In this document: positions 9,901 to 19,542 of the stretch, one piece after another | Layout of the letters: every line of letters starts with the position of its first letter | Position numbering within the stretch: the first letter of the stretch is position 1 | NCBI RefSeq assembly: GCF_024125425.1 | Contig: NZ_JAMXWN010000001.1 | Coordinates: 1-64,000, forward strand | Reading direction: 5' to 3' | Origin: Sporolactobacillus kofuensis | Lineage (GTDB): Bacteria; Bacillota; Bacilli; Bacillales; Sporolactobacillaceae | DNA: 64,000 nucleotides | The notes under the pieces: model-generated | Database searches by the model: none | What the model saw: the letters and a program-made list of their open reading frames with translations, nothing else | What the model was told of the DNA's origin: nothing | Translations under genes and position numbers: made by a program

Positions 9901-10779
9901 ATGATAAAAGAAAAAGGATTCCCAATTAATTATCTTGTGTCAATGAGCAGTCTGAAGCGCATTTTTGAGGAGCGAACTCGCTTTCAATGGTGGAAACTTG
10001 TCTTCTTATTTCTGTTCATCAATGGATGCTTAATGATGCCGATTTCAATACATCTTTCATCGGTTACACAAGCTCCTTTATCATTGGTTGCACCGACCGT
10101 AGACCGGACAGTTACTGGAAATGTTCGCTTGGATGGAGCGATTAAAGAAGGCGGATTAACAGGTGCTGCTGAAACTAAAAAATTGGTTGACAATCGTGTG
10201 GTTGTTGCAACGGATCCAAAAAATACGCTAAAGGTTTCAGGAAGTCGGTACCATCACAGCGTTAGTAGATATAAGAGTGTTTTAGTTTTCCAAAAACATC
10301 ATTTGATTCTTACCGATCAAAACGGATATGGATTTGTGATCGACTATCCGAAACACAAGGATTTATCATTAACAGGACACAAGGGTGGTGTTAAGACGCT
10401 TGTTTCCGAACTATGGATGGATCAGTATAAGCCAATCTATGTAGCTGTTGTATCACTACTTAGTTTTGCAGCTTTGCTGGTTTCTAACATCATTCTTATG
10501 AGTGCCATGACCTTCATTCTATGGCTAACAAAGTATTCGAAGATATCGGATATTCGTTCGTTACGCGAAGCTGCAGCGATCGTAATTACGTCAGCAGGGT
10601 GGCCATCAATCGCAGCACTGTTTCTATCTTTGTTTTCATTCGATTATGGATCCCTTATTATGATTCAATCGATAGGGCTTGTTCTAGTTATTTCACTTGT
10701 ATTTTGGAAAACTCATTTTCAAAACAACCGAAAAGTTATAAACCGGCATTTGACAGTACTAGGAGATGAGAGTAAATGA
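9901..10779 (+). CDS. DUF1189 membrane protein (YvdJ-like)
   Basis: The 292-residue protein has an N-terminal hydrophobic segment (about residues 35-57), a soluble extracytoplasmic stretch of about 110 residues and a cluster of C-terminal helices. This is the layout of the DUF1189 family, to which B. subtilis YvdJ belongs at the same operon position. Its molecular job is unknown. I chose the ATG after AAGGTGAGAATGTG. The last four bases overlap the start of mapA (ATGA), so the two are translationally coupled. An accessory role for the importer is inference from position only. Confidence 0.75.
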   Translation: MIKEKGFPINYLVSMSSLKRIFEERTRFQWWKLVFLFLFINGCLMMPISIHLSSVTQAPLSLVAPTVDRTVTGNVRLDGAIKEGGLTGAAETKKLVDNRVVVATDPKNTLKVSGSRYHHSVSRYKSVLVFQKHHLILTDQNGYGFVIDYPKHKDLSLTGHKGGVKTLVSELWMDQYKPIYVAVVSLLSFAALLVSNIILMSAMTFILWLTKYSKISDIRSLREAAAIVITSAGWPSIAALFLSLFSFDYGSLIMIQSIGLVLVISLVFWKTHFQNNRKVINRHLTVLGDESK

Positions 10780-13094
10780 GCAATTTAAGGCTATTCGATA
10801 TTGATGGGTGGAAACTAGCAACCCAACATCTAAATAAAGAGCACATACGCTTGCAAGAGAGTATGACTTCTATCGGCAATGGCTATATGGGCATGAGAGG
10901 CAACTTTGAAGAAACTTATTCTGGTGATCACCACCAGGGGACGTATATTGCTGGAGTTTGGTATCCAGACAAAACACGGGTAGGCTGGTGGAAAAATGGT
11001 TATCCTGAGTATTTTGGCAAAGTGATTAACGCTGTGAATCTTATAGGGATTAAATTGTTTATTGATGGAGAAGAAGTGGATCTTTATCAAGATCAGATTG
11101 AGAATTTTTATCTTGAACTGAATATGCATGAAGGGATATTGCATCGTTCTTACTCTGTCTCAAAAAATAATAAAAAAGTTAAAGTTAAGACAGAACGTTT
11201 TTTGAGTGCTGTAAACAAAGAAATTTGTGCTATACGTTTTCAAGTAACTGCATTAACGGAAAATGTTACAGTCAAAATGGTTCCGTTCCTTGATGCTCAT
11301 GTGCGAAATGAAGATTCGAATTATGACGAAATGTTCTGGTTAGAGACTGATCGAAAGTCTTACGAAGACTATTCAGGTCTTACGGTGAGAACCATTGATA
11401 ATTCATTTGGTGTTCCTGTTTTCTCGGTTTGCGCCTCAATGGGTGTACAAACGGACCAACAAGCAGAAAAAACAATTTTTCAAAAAAATCTATATGTAGC
11501 TCATGAGTACACGTATCATCTGGAAATCGGTGAAAAGGCGACATTGGATAAGCTCATTGCAGTGACAACAAGCAGAGATTATGATCAATCCTTGCTGATG
11601 ACTCGCGCAGAAGAATTGTTAGCTCAAGCGTTGTCCCATGGATATAATGAGCTAAAAGAAGAGCATCGCTCAGCTTGGGAAGATCGATGGAATAAGGCGG
11701 ATGTTTCCATTGAAGGGGATGATGAAGCACAGCAGGGGATTCGATTTAACCTGTTCCAGCTTTTTTCTACCTATTACGGAGAGGATGACCGTTTGAATAT
11801 TGGACCTAAGGGTTTCACTGGTGAAAAATACGGTGGTGCCACATACTGGGATACGGAAGCCTATGCGGTTCCTTTATATCTGGCATTAGCAGATCCAAGT
11901 GTAACCAAGCAGCTGCTCCTTTATCGATATAAGCAATTAGATGGTGCTTATCACAATGCGAAACAGCAAGGATTACAAGGCGCTCTTTATCCAATGGTTA
12001 CGTTCACTGGTGTGGAGTGTCATAACGAATGGGAAATTACTTTTGAAGAAATTCATCGAAATGGCGCCATCGCTTACGCTATTTACAATTATGTTAATTA
12101 CACAGGTGATAAAGCTTATATTGAAGAGGCTGGTATTGACGTCCTGGTCGGGATTAGTCGTTTTTGGGCAGATCGGGTTCATTTTTCAGAACGTGCTCAA
12201 AAATATATGATTCATGGTGTCACCGGACCTAATGAATACGAAAATAACGTGAATAACAACTGGTATACAAATACGATGGCAGCTTGGACACTCGGGTATA
12301 CAATTGACGCACTTGAATCGATCAGCAAAGAAAAATACAATACGCTAAATTTATCCGATCAGGAGATCGCTCATTGGAGAGATATTGTCTTGCGGATGTA
12401 TTATCCGCAAGACGAAGAACTGGGCATTTTTGTCCAACATGATACATTTCTTGATAAAGACATTAAACCTGTATCTGCCATTCCTGCTGATCAACGCCCG
12501 ATTAACCAGCACTGGTCATGGGATCGGATTCTTCGGTCGTGTTATATCAAACAAGCAGATGTTCTTCAGGGCTTATACTTTTTGAATGATCACTATACTA
12601 TAGAAGAAAAAGAGAAGAACTTTGATTTTTACGAACCGCTTACTGTTCATGAATCCAGTTTGTCGGCGTGCGTCCATGCGATTTTGGCCGCGGAGCTTGG
12701 TAAGAAAGATAAAGCACTCGAACTTTATCAGCGAACCGCAAGACTAGATCTAGACAATTATAATAATGATACTGAAGATGGGTTGCATATCACATCGATG
12801 ACTGGGAGCTGGCTTGCGATTGTTCAAGGATTTGCCGGTATGAAAACGTACAATGAGACACTTTCCTTTTCACCTTTTTTGCCGAATGGATGGAGCTCGT
12901 ATGCGTTTAAAATCAATTATCGTGGGCGCTTGATTGATGTTTGTGTTAAAGGAAAACAAGTATTGCTGACGCTGTTATCAGGAAATTCATTATCAATTAA
13001 AGTATATGGGCAAACCGTAAATCTTGATGCTCAATGTTCTCTTAACATGCCTGATGATGAGGAGCGTGTCGATGATGAAGGCAGTACTGTTTGA
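10776..13094 (+). CDS. mapA: Maltose phosphorylase (GH65)
   Basis: The 772-residue protein is a GH65 phosphorylase that converts maltose and phosphate to glucose and beta-glucose 1-phosphate. It has the N-terminal beta-sandwich, then the (alpha/alpha)6 barrel with [18 protein letters not shown] (about 413-430) and [16 protein letters not shown] (about 484-499). Glu487 is the expected general acid. AGGAGATGAGAGTAA precedes the ATG. Its stop lies inside the start of the next gene, whose enzyme uses the product. Confidence 0.93.
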   Translation: MSNLRLFDIDGWKLATQHLNKEHIRLQESMTSIGNGYMGMRGNFEETYSGDHHQGTYIAGVWYPDKTRVGWWKNGYPEYFGKVINAVNLIGIKLFIDGEEVDLYQDQIENFYLELNMHEGILHRSYSVSKNNKKVKVKTERFLSAVNKEICAIRFQVTALTENVTVKMVPFLDAHVRNEDSNYDEMFWLETDRKSYEDYSGLTVRTIDNSFGVPVFSVCASMGVQTDQQAEKTIFQKNLYVAHEYTYHLEIGEKATLDKLIAVTTSRDYDQSLLMTRAEELLAQALSHGYNELKEEHRSAWEDRWNKADVSIEGDDEAQQGIRFNLFQLFSTYYGEDDRLNIGPKGFTGEKYGGATYWDTEAYAVPLYLALADPSVTKQLLLYRYKQLDGAYHNAKQQGLQGALYPMVTFTGVECHNEWEITFEEIHRNGAIAYAIYNYVNYTGDKAYIEEAGIDVLVGISRFWADRVHFSERAQKYMIHGVTGPNEYENNVNNNWYTNTMAAWTLGYTIDALESISKEKYNTLNLSDQEIAHWRDIVLRMYYPQDEELGIFVQHDTFLDKDIKPVSAIPADQRPINQHWSWDRILRSCYIKQADVLQGLYFLNDHYTIEEKEKNFDFYEPLTVHESSLSACVHAILAAELGKKDKALELYQRTARLDLDNYNNDTEDGLHITSMTGSWLAIVQGFAGMKTYNETLSFSPFLPNGWSSYAFKINYRGRLIDVCVKGKQVLLTLLSGNSLSIKVYGQTVNLDAQCSLNMPDDEERVDDEGSTV

Positions 13095-13731
13095 CTTGGA
13101 CGGTGTGATTACAGATACAGCAAAGTATCATTTTAAAGCGTGGAAGCATCTTGCGTCTGCAATAGGTATTTCACTAGATGAGCAATTTAATGAACGACTT
13201 AAAGGCGTTTCACGAATGGATTCACTTAAAATAATTCTTGACTATGGAAATTGTTTCGATCAATTTACAGCTCTTGAACGAGAAAAGATGGCAGAACAAA
13301 AGAATTATGCTTATAAACAGCTCATTCAAGAGATTACACCTAATGAATTACTTCCGGGCATTCGTAAACTATTCGTTGACTTACGAGATAATGGGATTAA
13401 GATTGCACTGGCCTCTGCAAGTAAGAATGGTCCATACATTCTTGAACGATTGAAGATTGATTCTTTTTTTGATACAGTCGTTGACCCCGCCAAGCTCAGA
13501 AATGGAAAGCCCGATCCAGAAATATTTCTGACTGCAGCAGAACAGTTGGGGATAGATTCTAAAGAATGTGTGGGTATTGAAGACTCAGTGGCTGGCATTA
13601 AATCTATTCATGCTGCCGGGATGTTCGCAGTGGGTATCGGTGTACCGGAAAATATTGGTGCGGATCTGCGCGTCGTATCGACATCAGAGCTAACGATAGA
13701 ATCTTTGTTTTCGCATTTCAAGCACCAATAA
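13072..13731 (+). CDS. pgcM: Beta-phosphoglucomutase
   Basis: This is a HAD-superfamily enzyme of 219 residues that turns beta-glucose 1-phosphate into glucose 6-phosphate. The N-terminal [14 protein letters not shown] gives nucleophile Asp8 and acid/base Asp10. ALASASKNG supplies the conserved Ser, GKPDPEIF the Lys, and GIEDSVAGI the metal-binding acids. The ATG at 13072 follows GAGGAGCGTGTCG and lies 23 bp inside mapA, so translation is coupled. It completes the phosphorolytic route for maltose. Confidence 0.92.
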   Translation: MMKAVLFDLDGVITDTAKYHFKAWKHLASAIGISLDEQFNERLKGVSRMDSLKIILDYGNCFDQFTALEREKMAEQKNYAYKQLIQEITPNELLPGIRKLFVDLRDNGIKIALASASKNGPYILERLKIDSFFDTVVDPAKLRNGKPDPEIFLTAAEQLGIDSKECVGIEDSVAGIKSIHAAGMFAVGIGVPENIGADLRVVSTSELTIESLFSHFKHQ

Positions 13732-13762
13732 CTAGGTTAATTGATCCAACTTCGACAAAAGT

Positions 13763-13797
13763 ACTGTATTCATGAGATTCTGTGGATACAGTTTTTT
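13763..13797 (+). terminator. Terminator of the maltodextrin operon
   Basis: ACTGTAT and ATACAGT form a stem around a long loop, followed by TTTTTT. It lies 32 bp after pgcM. Confidence 0.65.
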
Positions 13798-13864
13798 GCC
13801 ATGATTATGATAAATGAGGTAGAATCGCTATGATAACGAAATAACCAGAGTAGAGGCGGATCCA

Positions 13865-14728
13865 TTGAGTATTGAACAGCTTATGGTAAATTATCCGGGT
13901 ACAATCTGCAAGAAAATACCTTTTCAACCTGATAAGGGTACGATCTACTTTTTTCACAACCCTTATTATACTTCCATTCCATTAGAAAGATTGACAGATC
14001 GAGAACGAATGCTAATTGAATCGTTATTTCATCAAGAAATACCTCCTTATTATTCACCATCATCTCAATATTGGTATGATTTATTAATTAATGGCACTCC
14101 GTTAACGAGTAAAGATCAAGATAAGAAGATTAGAGTGATCTATTATTATTTGAACACACCTTTAGCGTATACTGACCGACTTGAATGGGATGATGCATTG
14201 AAAGCATTCTTCGATATCAAGACGTCATTTGTCTCCCTCTCATCACAAAGGGGTTTCATTATTGAAGAGACTGGATTACTTTCTGAACAAGAACTTGATG
14301 CGATTGCGAATACATTGGCAAATGATTTTTCAATCCAATGTTCTTTTCAAATAGGACTAAAGCATGCGGTATCACCGCGACTAAAACAAATTTTTTCTGA
14401 GGAACTTCGTCTCTTTGAGAAAACAATTACGGAAACGCATGTAAGTAACGTAACGAGTGTCGAGTCAAAGCTATTTTCTCAATTAAGACCGCAGCTGAAC
14501 AAATGGTCTGCTTTAGAAGATGTACGAATGCTGATCGCTGAAGATGACACTTGGGTTGCGATCCTGCATGCAATCTGGGCATATCAGGGGAATATAAGTC
14601 TTGCAGCGAAACATTTATATATGCATCGAAATACGCTTCAATATCGTATGGACAAATTCTATGAAGCAACTGGAATTTCTCTTAGGAAGATGAATGGCTT
14701 AACGATCGCATATATGTCTACATTATAA
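13865..14728 (+). CDS. PucR-type helix-turn-helix regulator
   Basis: The 287-residue protein ends with a PucR-family C-terminal helix-turn-helix (about 235-285: NISLAAKHLYMHRNTLQYRMDK). The rest shows no recognised sensor domain and is likely a divergent GGDEF-like or PucR core. The start is TTG, preceded by GAGGCGGATCCA. It sits between the maltodextrin operon and convergent msmX, so a role in sugar regulation is possible but not shown. Its target and ligand are unknown. Confidence 0.75.
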   Translation: MSIEQLMVNYPGTICKKIPFQPDKGTIYFFHNPYYTSIPLERLTDRERMLIESLFHQEIPPYYSPSSQYWYDLLINGTPLTSKDQDKKIRVIYYYLNTPLAYTDRLEWDDALKAFFDIKTSFVSLSSQRGFIIEETGLLSEQELDAIANTLANDFSIQCSFQIGLKHAVSPRLKQIFSEELRLFEKTITETHVSNVTSVESKLFSQLRPQLNKWSALEDVRMLIAEDDTWVAILHAIWAYQGNISLAAKHLYMHRNTLQYRMDKFYEATGISLRKMNGLTIAYMSTL

Positions 14729-14755
14729 ATGGTGTCTTTCTCTTATGTACGAAAC

Positions 14756-14796
14756 AAACCGAAGGACTAGAGTAGATTATTCTAATCCTTCGGTTT
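14756..14796. terminator. Shared terminator of the PucR-type gene and msmX
   Basis: AAACCGAAGGA and TCCTTCGGTTT form an 11-bp stem, extended by TAGA/TCTA after one mismatch. A-rich and T-rich flanks allow termination from both convergent genes. Confidence 0.7.
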
Positions 14797-14824
14797 CACA
14801 GTGTTTATTGCTCTGTATTAGTGA

Positions 14825-15928
14825 TTAATTTTTTGTCAGTGATTTTTCGGTTTCCGGATCAAAGAAATGAGCTTTATTGGTATCAAGCGCAAGTTTAACT
14901 TTTTCTTTTGGCTGATATTGGGTGCGGGCGTTTACTCGAGCCACAAATTGATGGCTGCCTACTCGAGAATGGAGGATAAACTCTGCACCGGTTAATTCTG
15001 CAATGACGACATCCGCATGAATAACGCTGTTCGGATTGGATTCAATAAAAAGAGGTTCATCATGAATATCCTCAGGACGGATGCCCATGACTATCGGATG
15101 ATCAAGTACCCCGTGACTGCGTAATACTTTTAGCTTTCCTTCAGGAATTTGGATATCAACATTATCTCCGATAAAGTGATCGCCTTGCAGCCTTCCATGG
15201 AAGAAGTTCATTGGCGGAGAACCAATGAAGCCGCCGACAAAAAGATTTTCAGGATTGTCATAGACTTCTTTTGGGGTACCCACTTGTTGAATCACACCGT
15301 CTTTCATAACAACGATTCGTGTGGCCATCGTCATGGCTTCTGTTTGATCATGAGTGACATAGATCATGGTTGCTTGAAGATCTTGATGTAGTTTGCCAAT
15401 TTCTGCACGCATCTGTACACGAAGTTTGGCATCAAGATTTGAGAGCGGTTCGTCCATCAGGAAGACTTTTGCGTTACGAACAATTGCTCTTCCTAAAGCC
15501 ACACGCTGTCTTTGACCACCTGAAAGCGCTTTTGGTTTTCTGTCTAAGTAATCTTTAATGCCCAATATTTCCGCTGCATGCTCTACACTCTTCTTAATTT
15601 CAGCCTTTGGCACCTTACGTAACTTTAGACCAAATGCCATGTTATCAAATACAGTCATATGCGGATAAAGCGCATAGTTCTGGAATACCATGGCGATATC
15701 TCTGTCCTTTGGGGTAACATCATTCATCTTTTTGCCGTTAATGAACAATTCTCCCTTAGAAATATCTTCAAGTCCTGCAATCATTCGTAGCGTTGTAGAT
15801 TTTCCGCAGCCCGAGGGACCAACAAAGACGATGAATTCTTTGTCCGCAATAGTGAGATTAAAGTCAGTGACAGCGGTAACATTATTATCATAAATTTTAT
15901 AAATATGTTGCAATGAGAGCTCTGCCAA
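14825..15928 (-). CDS. msmX: Multi-sugar ABC transporter ATPase
   Basis: The 367-residue ATPase has Walker A (GPSGCGKST), the Q-loop, signature LSGGQRQ, Walker B (VFLMDEP), the H-loop (THDQTEAM) and a C-terminal MalK/UgpC-type regulatory domain. MsmX energises several sugar importers in B. subtilis, including MdxEFG, and the locus has no other sugar ATPase. The start is TTG after AAGGAAGTGACCAAA; upstream in-frame Mets would add 22 residues absent from the family. A perfect cre lies upstream. In B. subtilis msmX is unlinked; here it is beside the mdx operon. Confidence 0.92.
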   Translation of the reverse strand: MAELSLQHIYKIYDNNVTAVTDFNLTIADKEFIVFVGPSGCGKSTTLRMIAGLEDISKGELFINGKKMNDVTPKDRDIAMVFQNYALYPHMTVFDNMAFGLKLRKVPKAEIKKSVEHAAEILGIKDYLDRKPKALSGGQRQRVALGRAIVRNAKVFLMDEPLSNLDAKLRVQMRAEIGKLHQDLQATMIYVTHDQTEAMTMATRIVVMKDGVIQQVGTPKEVYDNPENLFVGGFIGSPPMNFFHGRLQGDHFIGDNVDIQIPEGKLKVLRSHGVLDHPIVMGIRPEDIHDEPLFIESNPNSVIHADVVIAELTGAEFILHSRVGSHQFVARVNARTQYQPKEKVKLALDTNKAHFFDPETEKSLTKN

Positions 15929-15966
15929 TTTGGTCACTTCCTTGTTATCAGATGCTTTCATTATAA

Positions 15967-15980
15967 TGAAAACGTTTACA
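15967..15980. promoter_or_regulatory. Perfect cre (CcpA) site upstream of msmX
   Basis: TGAAAACGTTTACA matches the cre consensus at all positions and lies about 40 bp upstream of the TTG start of msmX. This suggests carbon catabolite control of the ATPase together with mdxE. Confidence 0.75.
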
Positions 15981-16159
15981 TGTAGAAATGTCAAATTGAA
16001 TGAAACATTGCAATTTTTATTGGGCAGTTTGTATGGACGGGGGATGAAGCATTCGTTAACGTTCTTTTAAGTAGTGATCTTTTACGGGCTAATTAAATGA
16101 CTCCATTATATGTAACATGAATCCTGTGCGCACGATTAACGCATTTAGGTAGAGAAGGC

Positions 16160-16432
16160 TTATTGATTTTTGGTATCGGTCATTTTTTCAAGCACCGTTT
16201 CAATCTGTGGAATAAGCTGATCCCAATCAGCAGAAGGCAACTTTGAGACTGTAAGAAAATCATTATAACCAAATAAACGTTCAATACCATTAATAGCCAT
16301 TAGGTTCATTAACAGTAGGGAATCCGGCGCTGAATTCTCTGTTATTTCAATTCGTCCTGAAAATAAAGGACGATCAGCAGTGAATTTCATGGCATTTGGA
16401 TTAGGTGTTTTACTCGCTTTAAATCGCATCAT
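16160..16432 (-). CDS. Stand-alone Nfu/NifU N-terminal-domain protein
   Basis: The 90-residue protein begins KASKTPNPNAMKFTADRPL and continues as a single Nfu N-terminal (scaffold) domain, without the C-terminal CxxC NifU domain that binds Fe-S clusters. GGAAAGGAAATGA precedes the ATG. The gene diverges from a SufT/YitW-type gene, which also points to Fe-S protein maturation. Its exact role is unknown. Confidence 0.75.
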   Translation of the reverse strand: MMRFKASKTPNPNAMKFTADRPLFSGRIEITENSAPDSLLLMNLMAINGIERLFGYNDFLTVSKLPSADWDQLIPQIETVLEKMTDTKNQ

Positions 16433-16570
16433 TCATTTCCTTTCCTAGAGCAAGAATTTCTTCTTCTATTATATACAGGATCATCGGAAAAGGCTCGTCA
16501 AGATTCTTGAAAGATGAAAAACAGTTTGCAATCGGGTATACTAATGAGCAAGAGGAAGGAGGAATGTGAA

Positions 16571-16897
16571 GTGGCTGAAAACAGTTCTACTGAAGAATTG
16601 AAAGATCGCGTACTCGAGGCATTGGAAGATGTTATTGACCCCGAACTCGGTGTGGATATCGTGAATCTCGGTCTCGTGTATGGTGTCGATATAGATGAAG
16701 AAAATAATGTGATAATCAACATGACATTAACATTTATGGGCTGTCCTCTTTCCGCCTCATTGTCCTATGATGTTAAGCGGACACTCGGTGAGATTGAAGA
16801 AATAAATCAAGTAGAAGTAAACTTTGTTTGGGATCCGCCGTGGACAAAAGAACGGATGTCTCGATACGCGAGAATCGCGCTTGGGCTTTCAGAATAA
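16571..16897 (+). CDS. MIP18/SufT-family Fe-S maturation protein (YitW-like)
   Basis: The 108-residue DUF59 protein carries DPELGVDIVNLGLVYGV, the conserved Cys in MGCPLS and the C-terminal WDPPWTKERMSRYARI. These are typical of YitW/SufT proteins that help insert or repair Fe-S clusters. I use the GTG preceded by AAGGAGGAATGTGAA; the longer frame from an upstream Met would add 19 residues without homology. It stands alone before a strong terminator. Confidence 0.85.
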   Translation: MAENSSTEELKDRVLEALEDVIDPELGVDIVNLGLVYGVDIDEENNVIINMTLTFMGCPLSASLSYDVKRTLGEIEEINQVEVNFVWDPPWTKERMSRYARIALGLSE

Positions 16898-16916
16898 AAC
16901 AAGCAAAGCATGTACT

Positions 16917-16954
16917 CAGGGTGGGGATCAATTGATCTCCACCCTGATTTTTTT
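16917..16954 (+). terminator. Strong rho-independent terminator
   Basis: CAGGGTGG and CCACCCTG pair, with GATCAATTGATC inside the stem-loop, followed by ATTTTTTTT. Confidence 0.85.
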
Positions 16955-16959
16955 ATAAA

Positions 16960-17085
16960 GATATGATGGAGACGCACGTGGGGGTGCAAGTGTGCTCCCG
17001 CATCCAGCAAGCAATAGAAGTGCAAGTGAAGCAAAATATGGAGTAGGCAGTATTTGCCGAGTTTATCCAAGGATATGAAAGTCAA
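16960..17085 (+). repeat. Diverged copy of the dispersed structured repeat
   Basis: The 3' part GCAATAGAAGTGCAAGTGAA, then GCAAAATATGGAGTAGGCAG and TTGCCGAGTTTAT, aligns almost without gaps with the end of the copy near 45.9 kb (GCAATCGAAGTAAAATCAAT, then GTAAAATAAGGACTGAGCGG and TTGCCTAGCTTAT). The 5' part GATGGAGACGCACGTGGG resembles GATGCGAGACGCCTGCGGG of the tandem units. The stretch contains no gene. Confidence 0.5.
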
Positions 17086-17197
17086 ATCACGCTCTTGGCG
17101 TAGATTTCAATCAATAAAGTGATGAATAGGCGCTTACAGACATAAAATGGACAGTAACTGATGATCAATTGTTTCTGTTTAAGATGGGGGAATGATC

Positions 17198-17845
17198 ATG
17201 GATCAGTTATTAATCTTCGGCGGTCTCTCACCTTTTGGTTATCCGATAACGAAATACTTCTTAGATGAAGGGGTAAATGTTGTATCCATGAGTTCAGCGG
17301 TGACCGAGCAGAATCGTGAACAAGAAGAAGAAAATGCTTTTTTTCTCGGACGTAATGCGCTCTTTCATCGGCAAGATGAAGCAAAACACATGGAAACGGA
17401 TTGCATCATCCTTGCTGATACGCTCAGGATGGACACGATGGAATCAAGGGCATTGAAGGAAAAAATTAACGCTCTCTTTTCAAAGAATCTAACCTATCAG
17501 CGCCTGGTGTTTCTCTCTTATAGGACTCTGAGAGAAAATGACGAGGAGAAAACAATTCATGATCTTGAATCGATAGAGGGTTTAAGTAAGGATGCAATGG
17601 AATCTTTCTTTATTAGTTTACTTCGCGAGATGAAAAGAAAAGAAGCTGTGATCATCAGAACCCACCCAGATGTTCTTACAATCGAAGAGAAAAGCGCATC
17701 GATGGTCCGATTGATTCATGGTGTGCTCGAAAAAGATCACGAGGGTTTGGATCTCGTGCCTTATGTAAGGTGTGAGGACGCTAAAGCACAGAGTAATGAT
17801 AAGATGAGGAGCCTATTACCGGATGACTATATAAAATGGCTATGA
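17198..17845 (+). CDS. Rossmann-like hypothetical protein
   Basis: The roughly 215-residue protein starts with a beta strand and glycine turn, LLIFGGLSPFGYPITKYF, as in NAD(P)-binding Rossmann folds of extended SDR/epimerase type, but the catalytic YxxxK is not evident. GATGGGGGAATGATC precedes the chosen ATG; another ATG six bases earlier is possible. B. subtilis has unrelated-looking small genes (yjaU, yjaV) before fabHA, and I cannot assign this one to either. Function is unknown. Confidence 0.6.
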   Translation: MDQLLIFGGLSPFGYPITKYFLDEGVNVVSMSSAVTEQNREQEEENAFFLGRNALFHRQDEAKHMETDCIILADTLRMDTMESRALKEKINALFSKNLTYQRLVFLSYRTLRENDEEKTIHDLESIEGLSKDAMESFFISLLREMKRKEAVIIRTHPDVLTIEEKSASMVRLIHGVLEKDHEGLDLVPYVRCEDAKAQSNDKMRSLLPDDYIKWL

Positions 17846-17955
17846 ATGAAAAAGAACCGATGAGATCATTTTCTCAGTCAGTTCTTATTAGTGATCATGG
17901 ATCCAGTCCATAATCATTTGGTTCAGTTAAAAAATGATGAAACCAATGTCGGGAG

Positions 17956-18303
17956 TCATGGTTTCTTAAAGAAGTTCAGCAATGGAGACAGCTGTTTGAT
18001 TGCCGGAGCTGTTTGATTAATGACGTTCATTAACTGACTTGCTCCATTTACCATTTTTCCTACATCAATATGTCCTTGTTGATCCAGAAATGGTTTAAGA
18101 AATCCGGGCTGGATCGGCTGTGGAGATTGCGGTTGTTGGACTGGAGGCATTTGCATTCCACTTGCCTGCCAAGCGCCATTCTGATAGAATGCTTGTGGCG
18201 GTTGGAAGTTCTGTGGAGCTTGAGCTGGTGGTATCTGTGAACCAAACATGAGGTAGGTAAAAGGATCAAAGTGACTGTCTCTTGGATTTGGACCTGTTTG
18301 CAT
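17956..18303 (-). CDS. YppG-like protein (Pro/Gln-rich, spore-associated family)
   Basis: The 115-residue protein has an N-terminal DPFTYLMFG motif, a Pro/Gln-rich middle (about 20-70), and a hydrophobic C-terminal half ending NQTAPAIKQLSPLLNFFKKP. This is the layout of the YppG-like family. GAAGGAGGGAACCTTA sits just before the ATG, and an in-frame upstream Met would add 38 residues without a ribosome site. YppG proteins are linked to sporulation in Bacillus; that role is inferred here. It diverges from fabH. Confidence 0.65.
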   Translation of the reverse strand: MQTGPNPRDSHFDPFTYLMFGSQIPPAQAPQNFQPPQAFYQNGAWQASGMQMPPVQQPQSPQPIQPGFLKPFLDQQGHIDVGKMVNGASQLMNVINQTAPAIKQLSPLLNFFKKP

Positions 18304-18448
18304 TAAGGTTCCCTCCTTCACAATCAATTGAATCATAGAGATCTTCTTAGTGTATCTTATGCCCTCATTCAGTCGGTCGTGTCTTTCATTCGCCCGATGT
18401 TGTGGGGGATTTTGCATGTTGAGATGTCTTGCTCAGATTGATTGCTTG

Positions 18449-18493
18449 TTGGACAAATGTTTTTTGATGTATTATATTGATACCAAGTCATTA
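18449..18493 (+). promoter_or_regulatory. Putative fabHF promoter with FapR-like site
   Basis: TTGGAC and TATATT are separated by 18 bp. TTGATACCAAGTCATTA (18477-18493) overlaps the -10 and keeps the TACC-RGTC core of the FapR operator, with about 12 of 17 consensus positions as I recall it. FapR represses fatty-acid synthesis genes until malonyl-CoA rises, so the position is sensible, but the match is imperfect. Confidence 0.4.
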
Positions 18494-18527
18494 TATATAC
18501 TGTTAAGTTTTGAGAGGGGAATTGCGG

Positions 18528-19463
18528 ATGTCCGCAGGAATCTTGGGAATGGGGAAGTTTGTTCCCGAACGCATTGTTACAAATAAAGACTTAGAGAAAA
18601 CTATGGATACTTCCGATGAATGGATTCGGACAAGAACTGGGATTGAAGAGCGCCGGATTGCAGATGACACTATGGATACTTCAGACATGGCATTTGCAGC
18701 AGCTGAACAGGCAATTAAGAATGCCGGATTGACAGCGAAAGATCTTGATCTTATCCTTGTCGCAACAGTAACTCCAGATCATCCATTTCCATCGGTTGCT
18801 TGTATGTTACAGGACAAATTAGGAGCTAATCATATTGCTGCAATGGATATTAGTGCAGCATGTTCTGGCTTTATGTATGGTATGGTCACTGCGAAACAGT
18901 TTATCGATAGTCATACCTATCAGCATGTGCTGGTTGTTGGTGTGGAAAAGCTGTCAAAAATAACGGACTGGAATGATCGTGGCACAGCTGTGTTATTTGG
19001 CGATGCGGCAGCAGCAGCAGTAATTGGTCAAGTATCTGAGGGAAGAGGCATTCTATCCTTTGAATTAGGTTCAGATGGAAGCGGCGGCAAATATCTATAT
19101 CAAGAGGATCAATTTATTAAAATGAACGGCCGCGAAGTATTTAAATTTGCAGTTCGCCAGATGGGTGAATCAGCGGTTAATGTTGTTGAGAAAGCAGGAC
19201 TTAATAAAGAAGATATTGATTATTTGATCCCACATCAAGCAAACATTCGGATCATGGAAGCTTCAAGAGAAAGACTGGATATTCCTGAAGAAAAAATGAT
19301 CAAAACGATACAAAAATACGGAAATACATCGGCATCGTCTATTCCGCTTGCTTTAATCGATGCTGTAGAAGCAGGACAAATTAAAGATGGAGATATCCTT
19401 GTCATGGTTGGCTTCGGAGGCGGACTGACTTGGGGCGCACTTACCCTTAAGTGGGGCAAATGA
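18528..19463 (+). CDS. fabH: 3-oxoacyl-ACP synthase III
   Basis: The 311-residue enzyme starts fatty-acid synthesis by condensing acyl-CoA with malonyl-ACP. Catalytic residues are Cys112 in [12 protein letters not shown], His in PHQANIR and Asn in YGNTSASS. I use the ATG after GAGAGGGGAATTGCGG; an upstream TTG six codons earlier lacks a ribosome site. It lies 79 bp before fabF, as in B. subtilis fabHA-fabF. Confidence 0.94.
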   Translation: MSAGILGMGKFVPERIVTNKDLEKTMDTSDEWIRTRTGIEERRIADDTMDTSDMAFAAAEQAIKNAGLTAKDLDLILVATVTPDHPFPSVACMLQDKLGANHIAAMDISAACSGFMYGMVTAKQFIDSHTYQHVLVVGVEKLSKITDWNDRGTAVLFGDAAAAAVIGQVSEGRGILSFELGSDGSGGKYLYQEDQFIKMNGREVFKFAVRQMGESAVNVVEKAGLNKEDIDYLIPHQANIRIMEASRERLDIPEEKMIKTIQKYGNTSASSIPLALIDAVEAGQIKDGDILVMVGFGGGLTWGALTLKWGK

Positions 19464-19542
19464 CCTTATCTCTTATTCTTATAATGCATCATGCATGAGT
19501 GCGCAATAATCCTTAAGATTTTATTAAAAAGGAGAGAATTGA

